Below are positions 17,063 through 26,021 of a DNA stretch of 64,000 bases, piece after piece. The position numbers were made by a program, and so were the translations under genes. This stretch comes from Saltatorellus ferox (GTDB lineage: Bacteria > Planctomycetota > UBA1135 > GCA-002686595): assembly GCA_007751475.1 (NCBI GenBank), contig CP036434.1, forward strand, positions 5,895,524 through 5,959,523, read 5' to 3'. The notes below the pieces were generated by a model, which was given only the letters and a program-made list of their open reading frames with translations, was not told the origin of the DNA and did no database searches. Position 1 is the first letter of the stretch. The number at the start of each line of letters is the position of its first letter.

Positions 17063-18013
17063 TCAGCGGCCGGGAGACTCGTCAAGGAACGCCAGTACCG
17101 TCGACCGCCACCGGTAGCGGCCCTTCTCCAGATGCACGGCATGCCCGCCGCCGGGGATCACGGCGAGTTGCTTGTCCGTCGAAGGGAGCGCCTCGAACAG
17201 CGCCGACATGTCTCCGATCGAATGGCTTGCCTCGTGCTCCCCTGCGATCACCAGGGTGGGTGCGAGGAGCTTCTCGGGATCGATGAGGGGGAGGTTCGCG
17301 TAGTAGTCGCGGAAGACCCCGTTGGGCGAATCAGGGTCCGCGGCGATCGCCGCCCTGGCGTACACATCGACGAGCTTCGGGTCGAAGCAGCCCTCGACGA
17401 AGTCCGACTTTGCATCCTCGAGCGTACTGATCCGAAGGCGCTCGTCGGGGAGCTCATACTCGTACTCGAGCGGCTGCCATCGCGTTCCGTAGAGCACGAC
17501 CCGCGACACGAGCTCCGGATGCTCCTGGGCGAAGAGCGCGGCGACCTGGGAGCCCCAACTCCAACCGACGAGGGACACTTCCTCCACCGAACGAAGCTCG
17601 CAAATTCGCTCGACCACGACCCGCAGATCCTTGACCACGTCCGCAGCCTCGCTCCAGTTCTCCCCCTCAGGATTCGTCGATTGCCCGTACCCGCGGGCGT
17701 CCACGGCGAACGTATCCCAGCCCTTGCGCGCGAAGGACTCCATCGTCGAGTAGTCCTCGAACTGCAGGTCGAAGTCTGGACGCCCCGACCACGTGCCCCC
17801 ATGCAAGAAGAGCACGACAGGAGAGCTCACTCTCTCCAGCGAATCGTTGACCTCGAGCGCCACCTCCCAGGCATGAACGGTGCCTCCGTCGACCTCGAGC
17901 GGATGATCTCTCCTGCTGAAGTCAGGAAGCGAGCCCGTCTCCTCGCCTGCCAGCGTGGATGCGACGATGGAGCAAGCACTGGCCATGACGAATCTCGACT
18001 TGAAGTGGCTCAT
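17063..18013 (-). CDS. Secreted alpha/beta hydrolase
   Basis: 316 residues. An N-terminal signal-like segment (MASACSIVASTLAGE) precedes an alpha/beta hydrolase fold: oxyanion region VLFLHGGTWSG, nucleophile elbow GWSWGS (Ser about residue 152), acid region VIAGEHEAS and catalytic His in GGGHAVHLEKG. It is probably an esterase or lipase-like enzyme outside the cytoplasm; the substrate is unknown. It is transcribed alone, ending beside repeat copy 3. Confidence 0.85.
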   Translation of the reverse strand: MSHFKSRFVMASACSIVASTLAGEETGSLPDFSRRDHPLEVDGGTVHAWEVALEVNDSLERVSSPVVLFLHGGTWSGRPDFDLQFEDYSTMESFARKGWDTFAVDARGYGQSTNPEGENWSEAADVVKDLRVVVERICELRSVEEVSLVGWSWGSQVAALFAQEHPELVSRVVLYGTRWQPLEYEYELPDERLRISTLEDAKSDFVEGCFDPKLVDVYARAAIAADPDSPNGVFRDYYANLPLIDPEKLLAPTLVIAGEHEASHSIGDMSALFEALPSTDKQLAVIPGGGHAVHLEKGRYRWRSTVLAFLDESPGR

Positions 18014-18119
18014 GCAGCTTAGTCCACGGGATGCCGAGTTCCGGGCACGTGTGCAAGCGGAGGTACCCGCTCAGCCGTGGAACGACGCATCACGCTCGCC
18101 CCTCGGCGGGCTTTGCGAA

Positions 18120-18755
18120 CTACTCCTCGTAAGTCGAGCGCGCCAGGCTATTCTGTGCCGCCTGGCTCACGGGATGGCCCGGGTCTGGCCAGCTTTGTGG
18201 CACGCGGCGCAGGTCCGAGAGGTCATATCCGAGGGCCTCGACGCGTGCGGCGAGCCGGTCGTAGCGCTCGTCCGAGATTTCGGCGTCGCGCGTCATGATC
18301 CAGGCGTAGTCGCGCTTCGAGCGCGCCACGATCGTCTCCGTGTACGCGTCGTCCACGTAGGCGATCAAGTACTCGGCCTTGAAGGGCCAGATGAAGCGCA
18401 TGCTCCATTCGGCGCCCGTCTTCTCGTCCTCCACGAAGCCGGTGGGCTTGTTCGTCTTGATCGAACCGTCGAAGGCGCCCTCGCGGAACGCGTAGATCGT
18501 CTGGATCTTCCCCTCGTCGTCGCGCACGTAGCTCTCGACGGCGTTGTAGGCGTCCTTCTCCGTGAAGATCGGGACGTGGCCCTGGACGTACCAGTCACCC
18601 ATGAAGCGTTCGACGCTGACGTTCTGCTCCGTGGGGAGCGGCTCGTCGGGAGAGGAGAAGAAAGTCATGACGGCAAAGGCGATGAGGAGGGCGATGGCGG
18701 CGAGCGCGAGCAGCTTGCCGGCGGATGGAAGACGCGGGCGATAGGGAGCCTTCAC
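18120..18755 (-). CDS. Lipocalin family protein (Blc-like) with N-terminal membrane anchor
   Basis: 211 residues. A transmembrane segment (about residues 14-32) is followed by a bacterial lipocalin domain starting at the G-x-W motif (MGDWYVQGHVP) and containing AEYLIAYVDDAYTETIVAR and the YAWIMTRD strand typical of Blc. These proteins bind lipids or lysophospholipids at the outer membrane. Blc itself is a lipoprotein, while here an uncleaved helix or signal peptide is likely. Its start overlaps the stop of the upstream 95-residue protein gene (ATGA). Confidence 0.88.
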   Translation of the reverse strand: MKAPYRPRLPSAGKLLALAAIALLIAFAVMTFFSSPDEPLPTEQNVSVERFMGDWYVQGHVPIFTEKDAYNAVESYVRDDEGKIQTIYAFREGAFDGSIKTNKPTGFVEDEKTGAEWSMRFIWPFKAEYLIAYVDDAYTETIVARSKRDYAWIMTRDAEISDERYDRLAARVEALGYDLSDLRRVPQSWPDPGHPVSQAAQNSLARSTYEE

Positions 18756-19039
18756 GAGGTTTCCGAATCGCTGGAGGGAAGCGACGCGAGCGCGTCGACG
18801 ATCTCCTGGAGCGTGCCCGCGCTCGTCGCGTTCGGATGCTCGGCTTCATCCCCCTTGGCCGTCATGCCCTCGTTCTGGGCGCGGAGATGGGCTTGTTCGT
18901 CTCCTTTCCACTGCTCGAGAAGCTCGCGTCGCCGTGCAACGGGCAGAGCCTTGCACTCCGCGACTTCCTGGGGAGAGGCGTCTTCGGTGAGCGGCGCGGG
19001 GAGGTCGACGGATCGGTGGGTGGCGTGGTGTTGGCTCAT
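18752..19039 (-). CDS. Small acidic protein of unknown function, coupled to the lipocalin gene
   Basis: 95 residues: Met-Ser-Gln-His-His start, a helical centre (VAECKALPVARRRELLEQWKG) and a C-terminal acidic helix. It is predicted cytoplasmic, with no signal peptide and no known domain I can name. The 4-base overlap with the lipocalin gene indicates translational coupling and supports it being real. The helix composition could suit a regulator or an adaptor, but that is a guess. Confidence 0.6.
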   Translation of the reverse strand: MSQHHATHRSVDLPAPLTEDASPQEVAECKALPVARRRELLEQWKGDEQAHLRAQNEGMTAKGDEAEHPNATSAGTLQEIVDALASLPSSDSETS

Positions 19040-19127
19040 GGTGGTTCACCATGGGCGCGCGAGCTAAAGCGCGAGTAAAGAAGCGGATGAGAAAGCGCTG
19101 AGCTCCCCCACCCCTTGTCCTGATCGA

Positions 19128-20285
19128 TCAGCCGCGGTTCTCTTCGTCCACGTACGCGAGCGATACGAAGGGACCGTTCAGGAACTCCTGGGTCGGCACC
19201 TGCGACTGCAGCAGCGAACCCGTCAGCTTCTTCTCCAGCGCGATGCGAAGCACCTCCGCGATGCCGGCGGAGGTCGTCGACTGGATCGCGCGCAGCCGCT
19301 GGCCCGCGACTTCGATGCTCGGGCAGAAGAAGGCCCGACGCTCTGCGCGCAGCACGCCGCCGCTGTCCTTGCCCTCGACCGCCGCGTAGATGATCACGAT
19401 GTCGTCCTCGACGTTCGGAATGGCCGCTTCCATCTGCTCCTGGAGCACCGCCGGACGATCGTCGCCCTCCGGGATGTTCTTCAAAAGGCCCTCGATCCAC
19501 TCGTAGTGACCGGGGTAGCGCAGCGTCTTGTAGTCGAGGTCGCGCACCTTGCCCGCGAGGGCTTCCGGGAGGTCGGCCGCGCCGCCGGAGGTCAGCGCTT
19601 CCTCGTAGGCGAGACCGTGCATCAGGAGCGTCTTGCGCTCGGTCAAGGACGGCAGGTTCACCGTCTTGTAGTCGCGCACTGCGATCGCGTCCTTCACGTA
19701 CTCGGTCGCGACGCCGACAGGGCTCCACGTCCAGCCATAGAAGTGCGGCTCGGCCGCGTGACGCGTCAGGGCGCCGACGCGCATCTCCAGCTTGTCGACC
19801 TTCGTGACGCCCCAGTCCTTCGTCGCCTTCAGGTACAGGTCGTGCCCGAGGATGTTGATGAAGCCGGGGGCAAGGCCGCACTGAAGGCCGAAGCAGGTGC
19901 TCGCGCCCTCCGCGATGCCCATGACCTCGTTCGTCTCGGCGACGTACTCGGTCAGGTTGAAGTAGTGGCAGCCGTGCTCCTTCGCGAGCCGCGCCATGCG
20001 GGGCGCCTGGGCTCCCGGGAGGCAGTCGAGGATCGCGTCGGCCTTGGCGAGGATCGCGTCGAGTTCGGCCGAGGAGCCCTCGCCGGGCATCGTGATCCCG
20101 CGGGCCACGGGAGCGTCTGTCGGGACCTTCACGTTCGCGAAGGCGGCGGCCTCATCGGCGGCGTCCTGGGAAAGGTCCCCGAGGACGACCTCGGCGGCCA
20201 TGCTCTTTTCATTGCGGAGAAGGAGCGCCAGTGCGCGGCCAATGCCGCCGGAGCCAGCGATGAAGATGGTCGGTCGTTGCGCCAT
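19128..20285 (-). CDS. Saccharopine dehydrogenase-like NAD(P)-binding protein
   Basis: 385 residues. The Rossmann start GSGGIGRALALLL binds NAD(P); the region near residue 105-140 (ATGCHYFNLTEYVAET-like) and CGLAPGFINILGHDL match the saccharopine dehydrogenase/homospermidine synthase-like superfamily. Such enzymes work in lysine metabolism or polyamine synthesis, but sequence alone does not tell which. It stands alone with no lysine or polyamine gene beside it, so no specific reaction is assigned. Confidence 0.8.
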   Translation of the reverse strand: MAQRPTIFIAGSGGIGRALALLLRNEKSMAAEVVLGDLSQDAADEAAAFANVKVPTDAPVARGITMPGEGSSAELDAILAKADAILDCLPGAQAPRMARLAKEHGCHYFNLTEYVAETNEVMGIAEGASTCFGLQCGLAPGFINILGHDLYLKATKDWGVTKVDKLEMRVGALTRHAAEPHFYGWTWSPVGVATEYVKDAIAVRDYKTVNLPSLTERKTLLMHGLAYEEALTSGGAADLPEALAGKVRDLDYKTLRYPGHYEWIEGLLKNIPEGDDRPAVLQEQMEAAIPNVEDDIVIIYAAVEGKDSGGVLRAERRAFFCPSIEVAGQRLRAIQSTTSAGIAEVLRIALEKKLTGSLLQSQVPTQEFLNGPFVSLAYVDEENRG

Positions 20286-20373
20286 GTCGGGCTTGCGCCT
20301 CGGGAGGCGCGGGAGTCAGGGGTCGTCGAACAGGATTTTGGCGCAGCAGGGTATCCGGGACGACGTTCGCGGA

Positions 20374-20688
20374 TCAGGCGGATCCGCGGGGTTCCCCGAA
20401 GGAATCCCCGAAGGACTCACCCCCGCGCCTCGAACTGGCTTGTCCGCGGCCGCCCGACCGGGGCGGCGGCGTGCCACCCCCGGGCTCTTCTTCCCCCTGC
20501 GCCAGCGCCGTCTCGGCGTCTGCGTCTTCCAGCTCGGCCGCTTCCTGCCCCCACGGAGCATGGAAAACGCCGGGCAGGGTCTCCAGGAGCCGCTCCGCGC
20601 AGGCCACGCAAGGATCGCCGTGCTCGTCCTCGTTGAGGGCATTCACCGGACCACCACACTCGATGCAAACAGGAATTCCTTTCGTCAT
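20374..20688 (-). CDS. Small zinc-ribbon-like protein
   Basis: 104 residues. The N-terminal third has two CxxC pairs (CIEC and CVAC, 14 residues apart) spaced like a single zinc ribbon. The remaining part is acidic, Gly/Ser-rich and probably disordered. I recognise no family. It is transcribed divergently from the Rrf2/ISC operon, with a 210-base gap that probably holds both promoters. Confidence 0.6.
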   Translation of the reverse strand: MTKGIPVCIECGGPVNALNEDEHGDPCVACAERLLETLPGVFHAPWGQEAAELEDADAETALAQGEEEPGGGTPPPRSGGRGQASSRRGGESFGDSFGEPRGSA

Positions 20689-20799
20689 GACCCTGCTTCA
20701 TCGAGCCGTTCGGCGCGCCTCCTTGAGGCTCAAAGCGTGATCCGGACCGACGTCCCGCTCAGGGAGAGCCCGAATCCGGGCCAAATCTCCCTCCGGGGC

Positions 20800-20827
20800 T
20801 TGCCCTCCCTCCAAATAGCACTAATCT
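20800..20827 (+). promoter_or_regulatory. Possible promoter for the ISC operon
   Basis: TTGCCC at 20800-20805 and TAATCT at 20822-20827, 16 bases apart, sit about 70 bases upstream of the Rrf2 gene start. The region 20811-20850 is the most AT-rich part of the gap. Match to the -10 consensus is weak. An Rrf2-type operator would be expected here, but I could not define one. Confidence 0.25.
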
Positions 20828-20898
20828 ACAGCCAATCGAAAGAGCACTCACGCGGTGCCCTTTCCCGCGCCGATAAGCGCCCTTGCCCACTCCCTACC

Positions 20899-21399
20899 GT
20901 GCTCAAGCTCAACAAACGCACCGAATACGGCCTGATTGCCCTGGTTCACCTGGCAGAACAGGCAGCCCGATCGCCCGAAGGCGTCGAGGCACCGGTCGTG
21001 AGCGCGCGCGCCATCGGGGACCTCTTCCCGGTCCCCCGCAGGCTGCTCGCCGAAGCGCTCAAGCAGCTCCAGCAGGACGGCCTCGTGACGTCGACGCGCG
21101 GCGCCCAGGGCGGCTATCGCCTGGCCCGAGCCGCCGAGGAGATCTCGCTCGGCGAGGTCGTCTCGAGCCTGGAGGGCGAACCCTCCCTGACGAGCTGCGC
21201 GGGCCTCGGCGCCGCTGGCCTGAACAGCAGCTGCGACGTCGAGTCCGTCTGCCCCATCCGATCACCGCTGGCGCGCCTCCGCACCGGCATCTGGGCCCTC
21301 CTCGAGGGGGTGTCCCTCAAGTCACTCACCGACCGAACCATCGAGCCCACCGCTCTATTCGCCGGGGAATCCCTCTCCGGCCGCTCCTCCAGCCTCTGA
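20899..21399 (+). CDS. Rrf2-family Fe-S-sensing repressor, IscR-like
   Basis: 166 residues. The N-terminal winged helix (NKRTEYGLIALVHLAEQ ... RRLLAEALKQLQQDGLVTSTRGAQGGYRLAR) is typical Rrf2. Three cysteines follow (SCAGLG..., SSCDVESVCPIR), spaced 11 and 5 apart, which could ligate a [2Fe-2S] cluster. E. coli IscR has 5 and 5. Start GTG (giving VLKLNKRTEYG) is set by the conserved N-terminus. Its stop overlaps the iscS ATG by one base, so it probably autoregulates the ISC operon as IscR does. Confidence 0.9.
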   Translation: MLKLNKRTEYGLIALVHLAEQAARSPEGVEAPVVSARAIGDLFPVPRRLLAEALKQLQQDGLVTSTRGAQGGYRLARAAEEISLGEVVSSLEGEPSLTSCAGLGAAGLNSSCDVESVCPIRSPLARLRTGIWALLEGVSLKSLTDRTIEPTALFAGESLSGRSSSL

Positions 21400-22613
21400 T
21401 GACGAACCCGATCTATCTCGACTACCAGGCCACCACGCCGGTCGACAAGCGTGTCCTCGACACGATGCTTCCGTACTTCACGGACGCCTACGGCAACGCC
21501 GCCAGCCGCAACCACGCCTTCGGCTGGGTCGCCGAAGAGGCCGTGGACACCGCCCGCGCTCAGATCGCCTCCCTGATCAACGCGTCCGAGAAGGAGGTCG
21601 TCTTCACCTCGGGCTCGACGGAAGCCATTAACCTCGCCATGAAGGGCGTCGGTGAGATGTACGGCTCCAAGGGCAAGCACATCATCACGTGCCTCGCCGA
21701 GCACAAGGCCGTGCTCGACACCGCGAAGCACATGGAGAAGCTCGGCTTCGAGATCACCTACCTCCAGCCCGACAAGAACGGCGCGGTCTCGGCCGAGTCC
21801 GTCCGCGATGCGATCCGCGAGGACACGATCCTCGTGGCGATCATGTGGGCGAACAACGAGGTCGGGACGATCAACCCGATCCGCGAGATCGGCGCCGTCT
21901 GCCGCGAGAAGGGCGTGCTCTTCTTCAGCGACTCGACCCAGGCCGTCGGCAAGATCCCGGTGGACGTCGAGGCCGACAACGTCGACATGATCTGCTTCTC
22001 GGGGCATAAGGTCTACGGGCCCAAAGGCGTCGGCGCCCTCTACGTGCGTCGCCGCAAGCCGCGGGTGCGCCTCGTCGCCCAGATGGACGGCGGCGGCCAC
22101 GAGCGCGGCATGCGCTCCGGCACGCTCAACGTCCCCGGAATCGTCGGACTCGGCAAGGCCTGCGCCGTCGCAGAAGCCGACCTCGAGAAGGACATGGCCC
22201 ACAGCAACGCGCTGCGGGAGCGCTTCGAGAAGAAGATCTTCGACTCCCTCGACTATGTGTTCATCAACGGCGACGAGCACAACCGCCTCCCGGGCTGCTC
22301 GAATCTCTCCTTCGCCTACGTCGAGGGCGAGTCGCTCATCATGGGCTTCAAGGACCTCGCGGTCTCCTCGGGCTCGGCCTGTACCTCCGCGAGCCTCGAG
22401 CCGAGCCACGTGCTCCAGGCCATGGACGTCGGCGACGAGCTCGCCCACAGCTCGATCCGCTTCGGCTTCGGCCGCATGACGACGGAAGCCCACGTGGATT
22501 TCGCCGCCGACCAGGTCATCACGGCCGTCAAGAAGCTCCGCGAACTCTCCCCCCTCTACGAAATGGTCCAGGAAGGCATCGATCTCTCGACGATTGCCTG
22601 GACGGGTCACTAA
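21399..22613 (+). CDS. iscS: Cysteine desulfurase IscS
   Basis: PLP enzyme that takes sulfur from cysteine for Fe-S cluster assembly. The 404 residues match IscS/group I: IYLDYQATTPVD start, FTSGSTEAINLA, the HKAVLDT region, the PLP lysine in FSGHKVYGPKG, and the catalytic Cys in the flexible loop SSGSACTSASLEPSHVL. ATG overlaps the Rrf2 stop (TGATG). The next gene is iscU, 30 bases downstream. Group I loop length and neighbours make IscS rather than SufS. Confidence 0.97.
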   Translation: MTNPIYLDYQATTPVDKRVLDTMLPYFTDAYGNAASRNHAFGWVAEEAVDTARAQIASLINASEKEVVFTSGSTEAINLAMKGVGEMYGSKGKHIITCLAEHKAVLDTAKHMEKLGFEITYLQPDKNGAVSAESVRDAIREDTILVAIMWANNEVGTINPIREIGAVCREKGVLFFSDSTQAVGKIPVDVEADNVDMICFSGHKVYGPKGVGALYVRRRKPRVRLVAQMDGGGHERGMRSGTLNVPGIVGLGKACAVAEADLEKDMAHSNALRERFEKKIFDSLDYVFINGDEHNRLPGCSNLSFAYVEGESLIMGFKDLAVSSGSACTSASLEPSHVLQAMDVGDELAHSSIRFGFGRMTTEAHVDFAADQVITAVKKLRELSPLYEMVQEGIDLSTIAWTGH

Positions 22614-22643
22614 ACACACCAACGCCTGACAGCACCTAGAACC

Positions 22644-23051
22644 ATGGCATACAGCGACAAGGTCCTCGACCACTACGACAACCCCCGCAACGTTGGCTCC
22701 CTCGACAAGAAGTCGAAGGACGTCGGCACCGGCATCGTCGGCGCACCCGAGTGCGGCGACGTGATGAAGCTCCAGATCCAGGTCGAAGGCGATACCATCG
22801 TCGACGCCAAGTTCAAGACCTTCGGCTGCGGCTCCGCCATCGCGTCCTCCTCCCTCGCCACCGAGTGGATCAAGGGCAAGAAGGTCGACGAGGCGCTCGC
22901 GATCTCGAACACCGCGATCGTCGAGGAGCTGGCTCTTCCGCCCGTGAAGATCCACTGCTCGGTCCTCGCAGAAGACGCCATCAAGGCGGCGATCAAGGAC
23001 TACAAGGAAAAGAACGCCTCCGCGGCTCCTGCGGAAGCGCAGAAGGCCTAA
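22644..23051 (+). CDS. iscU: Fe-S cluster scaffold IscU
   Basis: Scaffold on which a [2Fe-2S] cluster is built from IscS sulfur. The 135 residues hold the three cluster cysteines in ECGDVMKLQI, FGCGSAIASSS and KIHCSVLAEDAI. The LPPVK sequence, which HscA recognises in IscU, is present (ALPPVK). Length matches E. coli IscU (128) plus a short Ala-rich tail. Confidence 0.97.
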   Translation: MAYSDKVLDHYDNPRNVGSLDKKSKDVGTGIVGAPECGDVMKLQIQVEGDTIVDAKFKTFGCGSAIASSSLATEWIKGKKVDEALAISNTAIVEELALPPVKIHCSVLAEDAIKAAIKDYKEKNASAAPAEAQKA

Positions 23052-23094
23052 GCCCCGGCTTTCCAGACCCCTCCCAACAGGACAAGACACTCCC

Positions 23095-23424
23095 ATGGCT
23101 ATCGGCATCACTGAGCGCGCGAAGAAAGAAGTCGAGCGCATCCTCGACGACCAGAACATGCCCGACGGCACGGCGCTCCGCGTCGGCGTCAAGGGCGGCG
23201 GTTGCTCCGGCTTCTCGTACACCCTTGGATTCGACGACGAAGTTCGCCCGACCGATCAGATCAACGAGGACGAGGGCGTCCGGGTCGTCTGCGACCCGAA
23301 GAGCTTCCTGTACCTGAACGGCACGGTCGTGGACTTCGAGGAGAGCCTCATGGGCCGCGGCTTCAAGTTCACGAACCCGAACGCCAACAAGAGCTGCGGC
23401 TGCGGCGAGTCCTTCAGCGTCTGA
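23095..23424 (+). CDS. iscA: A-type Fe-S carrier protein, IscA-like
   Basis: 109 residues of the HesB/IscA family. The three conserved cysteines are in GGGCSGFSYTLGFDDE and the final NKSCGCGESFSV. The family carries or inserts Fe-S clusters. It lies between iscU and hscB, as in the E. coli isc operon. ErpA has a similar sequence, so the symbol rests on position. Confidence 0.92.
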   Translation: MAIGITERAKKEVERILDDQNMPDGTALRVGVKGGGCSGFSYTLGFDDEVRPTDQINEDEGVRVVCDPKSFLYLNGTVVDFEESLMGRGFKFTNPNANKSCGCGESFSV

Positions 23425-23431
23425 GCCCGAA

Positions 23432-24109
23432 ATGATCAGTCAGCCGGGCAGGCAGCCGGGGAGTCAGCGGAATAGCCAAGAGGGCGCTCCGCAGGGTCTC
23501 TGCCCGAGCTGCAGCGCCCCTCTCCAAACGCCGCTGGCCTGTGGGTCCTGCGGCGTTCTGATTGACGTCAGCCACGACGAGCCTTCGCCGTTCGCCATCC
23601 TGGGGCTGGACGTCACCTTCGACGTGGATGCCAAGGACGCGCGCAAGCGCCTTCGCCGCATCGCGCACAAAGTCCATCCCGACTTCTACGCAACTGCGGG
23701 CGAGCAACAGCTGGACCTCGCCGAGCAGAACAACGCGCTCCTGAACCGCGCCTACGAGATCCTCGTGGACGACGTGCGCCGGGCCGACTGGATCGTTCGA
23801 AATTTCGGCGGTCCGGGCGAGAAGGATCTCGGCTGCATGCACCAGGAGTTCCTGATGGAAGTCATGGAGTGGAACGAAACCCTCGACGAGAACGAACCTG
23901 GCTCGGACGAGTTCCAGGCTCTCGAAGCCGAGCTCCAAGCCGAGCGTAAACACCTCATCGAATCGATCCGGGGCTACCTGACGCCGCTCCCTGACCCGAA
24001 GACGCCCGAGGGTGCCCTCGCGCTCAAAGACGTCCGCAAGGACCTCAACGCCCTGCGTTACATCGACCGCGCGCTGACGCGCGTTTCCGGCCTCCCCGCC
24101 CCTCTCTGA
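23432..24109 (+). CDS. hscB: Co-chaperone HscB with an N-terminal tetracysteine segment
   Basis: J-protein that brings IscU to HscA and stimulates its ATPase. The J domain (about residues 50-120) has the signature HPD in KVHPDFYATAG. The C-terminal helical HSCB domain (DLGCMHQEFLMEVMEWNE) binds IscU. Before the J domain a CPSC...CGSC pair (residues about 24-45) looks like a zinc site, as in metazoan HSC20 and unlike E. coli HscB (171 residues; here 225). Confidence 0.92.
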   Translation: MISQPGRQPGSQRNSQEGAPQGLCPSCSAPLQTPLACGSCGVLIDVSHDEPSPFAILGLDVTFDVDAKDARKRLRRIAHKVHPDFYATAGEQQLDLAEQNNALLNRAYEILVDDVRRADWIVRNFGGPGEKDLGCMHQEFLMEVMEWNETLDENEPGSDEFQALEAELQAERKHLIESIRGYLTPLPDPKTPEGALALKDVRKDLNALRYIDRALTRVSGLPAPL

Positions 24110-24131
24110 ACCCAAACCGAAGCGATCCCCC

Positions 24132-26003
24132 GTGGGCTACATCGAACTCGACGTCCTGGACAACCAGCCGAAGCGCATCGTGATCGGAATCGATCTCGGT
24201 ACGACCAACTCGCTGCCTGCGATCTGGTCGAATGGCCGGCCCGAGGTCCTGCGCGTCGAGGGCGAGCCCGCGCTCGTCCCCTCGGTCGTGCACATCCAGG
24301 AGGACGGCACGGCCATCGTCGGCCGCTCGGCCCGCGCGCGCTCCCTCGAGGACCCCGAGCACACGATCCACAGCGTCAAGCGCTTCATGGGCCGTTCGCT
24401 CAGCGATATCGACCAGGCCGACCTCGACCGCCTCCCCTACCAGGTCTCGGAGACCGAGCGCGGCCTCGTCCAGGTCGAGGTCCGCGGCAAGAAGCTCACG
24501 CCCCAGGAACTCTCCGCGCTGATCCTGCGCGAGGTTTGCGCCCAGGCGAGCGCCGCCATGGGCGGCGCCGAGATCATGAGCGCCGTCATCACGGTGCCCG
24601 CCTACTTCGACGACGCCCAGCGCCAGGCCACCCGCGACGCCGCGCGCCTCGCCGACATCGAGGTCCTGCGCATCGTGAACGAGCCGACGGCGGCTTCGCT
24701 CGCCTACGGCCTCGACCAGCGCAAGGAGGGCACCGTCGCCGTCTACGACCTCGGCGGCGGCACGTTCGACGTGTCGATCCTGACCATCGAGGAGGGCGTC
24801 TTCGAGGTGCTCAGCACGAACGGGGACACGCACCTCGGCGGCGACGACATCGACGCCGTGCTCATGGACGTCCTGAAAGCAGAGATCGGCGAGGCCATCG
24901 ACCCGGCCGTGCTCGCGGATCCGGCCTTTCGCCAGGCCGCCCGCCTCAGCGCCGAGAAGACGAAGATCCAGCTCTCCAGCTCGCCCGAGGCCGACCTCAC
25001 GCTCTCGCTGCCCGAGCACAAGATCCACGTCCGCCGCCGAATCACCCGCGAGGAGTTCGACGCGCTCATCGCGCCGCTCGTGAAGCGCAGCCTCGACTGC
25101 GTGCGGAGGGCCATGGCCGACGCCAAGCTGGCACCCTCGGAGATCGACGAGGTCGTCCTCGTGGGCGGCTCGACCCGCGTGCCGCTCGTGCGGTCCGAGG
25201 TCGAGGCGTTCTTCGGTCGCAAGCCGCACACGGAGCTCGACCCCGACCAGGTCGTGGCCCTCGGTGCCGCGGCCCAGGCCGAGGTGCTCATGGGCGGCAG
25301 CCGCGACATCCTCCTGATGGACGTCACGCCCCTCGCCCTTGGCCTGGAGACGGTCGGCGGCGCGGCCGAGAAGCTGATCCAGCGCAACAGCCGGATCCCC
25401 TGCTCGGTCAAGGAGGGCTTCACCACATACGTCGATGGCCAGACCGCGATCGACTTCCACGTGGTCCAGGGCGAGCGCGAGATGGCGGCGGACTGCCGCT
25501 CGCTCGGCCGCTTCAAGCTCAGCGGCATCCCGCCGATGGCCGCGGGCATGGCACGGGTCGGCGTGAAGTTCCACCTGGACGCCGACGGCATCCTCACCGT
25601 CACCGCCAAGGAAGAGAGCACCGGCGCCACCGCGTCGATCGAGGTGCGTCCTTCCCACGGGCTTTCCGAGGAAGAGGTCGAGACCATGCTGGAGGCGTCC
25701 CTCGCCAACGCGAAGCACGACTTCGAGCAGCGCCGTCGCGTCGAGCTGATCGCCGAGATCGGCACGATGCTGCGGCACTCCGAGGCGAACCTTCCGGTCG
25801 CTCGCGAGCACCTCGACCGCGAATCCGTGCAGGACCTCGAGGAAGCGATCGCTGCCGCCAAGGCCGCGCAGAAGTCGTCGGAACTCGACGAGGTCCAGGC
25901 CGCGCGCGACATCCTCGATCGCGCGACGATGCCGCTGGCCACCGTCCTGATGGACTCGGTCGTCAAGGAAGCGGTGGCGGGCAAGCGCCTCGGAGACGTC
26001 TGA
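24132..26003 (+). CDS. hscA: Hsp70-type Fe-S chaperone HscA
   Basis: Hsp70 ATPase that releases clusters from IscU with HscB. The 623 residues include the phosphate loop GIDLGTTNSLPAI, the DLGGGTFDVSIL motif, VVLVGGSTRVPLV and the substrate-binding domain (MDVTPLALGLETVGG). Start GTG at 24132 gives a short lead (VGYIELDVLD) and is used because the gap after hscB is only 22 bases. Position and length favour HscA over DnaK (about 640 with a longer lid). Confidence 0.94.
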   Translation: MGYIELDVLDNQPKRIVIGIDLGTTNSLPAIWSNGRPEVLRVEGEPALVPSVVHIQEDGTAIVGRSARARSLEDPEHTIHSVKRFMGRSLSDIDQADLDRLPYQVSETERGLVQVEVRGKKLTPQELSALILREVCAQASAAMGGAEIMSAVITVPAYFDDAQRQATRDAARLADIEVLRIVNEPTAASLAYGLDQRKEGTVAVYDLGGGTFDVSILTIEEGVFEVLSTNGDTHLGGDDIDAVLMDVLKAEIGEAIDPAVLADPAFRQAARLSAEKTKIQLSSSPEADLTLSLPEHKIHVRRRITREEFDALIAPLVKRSLDCVRRAMADAKLAPSEIDEVVLVGGSTRVPLVRSEVEAFFGRKPHTELDPDQVVALGAAAQAEVLMGGSRDILLMDVTPLALGLETVGGAAEKLIQRNSRIPCSVKEGFTTYVDGQTAIDFHVVQGEREMAADCRSLGRFKLSGIPPMAAGMARVGVKFHLDADGILTVTAKEESTGATASIEVRPSHGLSEEEVETMLEASLANAKHDFEQRRRVELIAEIGTMLRHSEANLPVAREHLDRESVQDLEEAIAAAKAAQKSSELDEVQAARDILDRATMPLATVLMDSVVKEAVAGKRLGDV

Positions 26004-26021
26004 GCCCACGAGAGTCGCCAC

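Noticed and set aside
21114..23222. A 702-codon open frame on the minus strand across the Rrf2, iscS and iscU genes
   Set aside because: It is antisense to clearly conserved genes and its sequence is His/Arg/Asp-rich shadow typical of GC-rich DNA.
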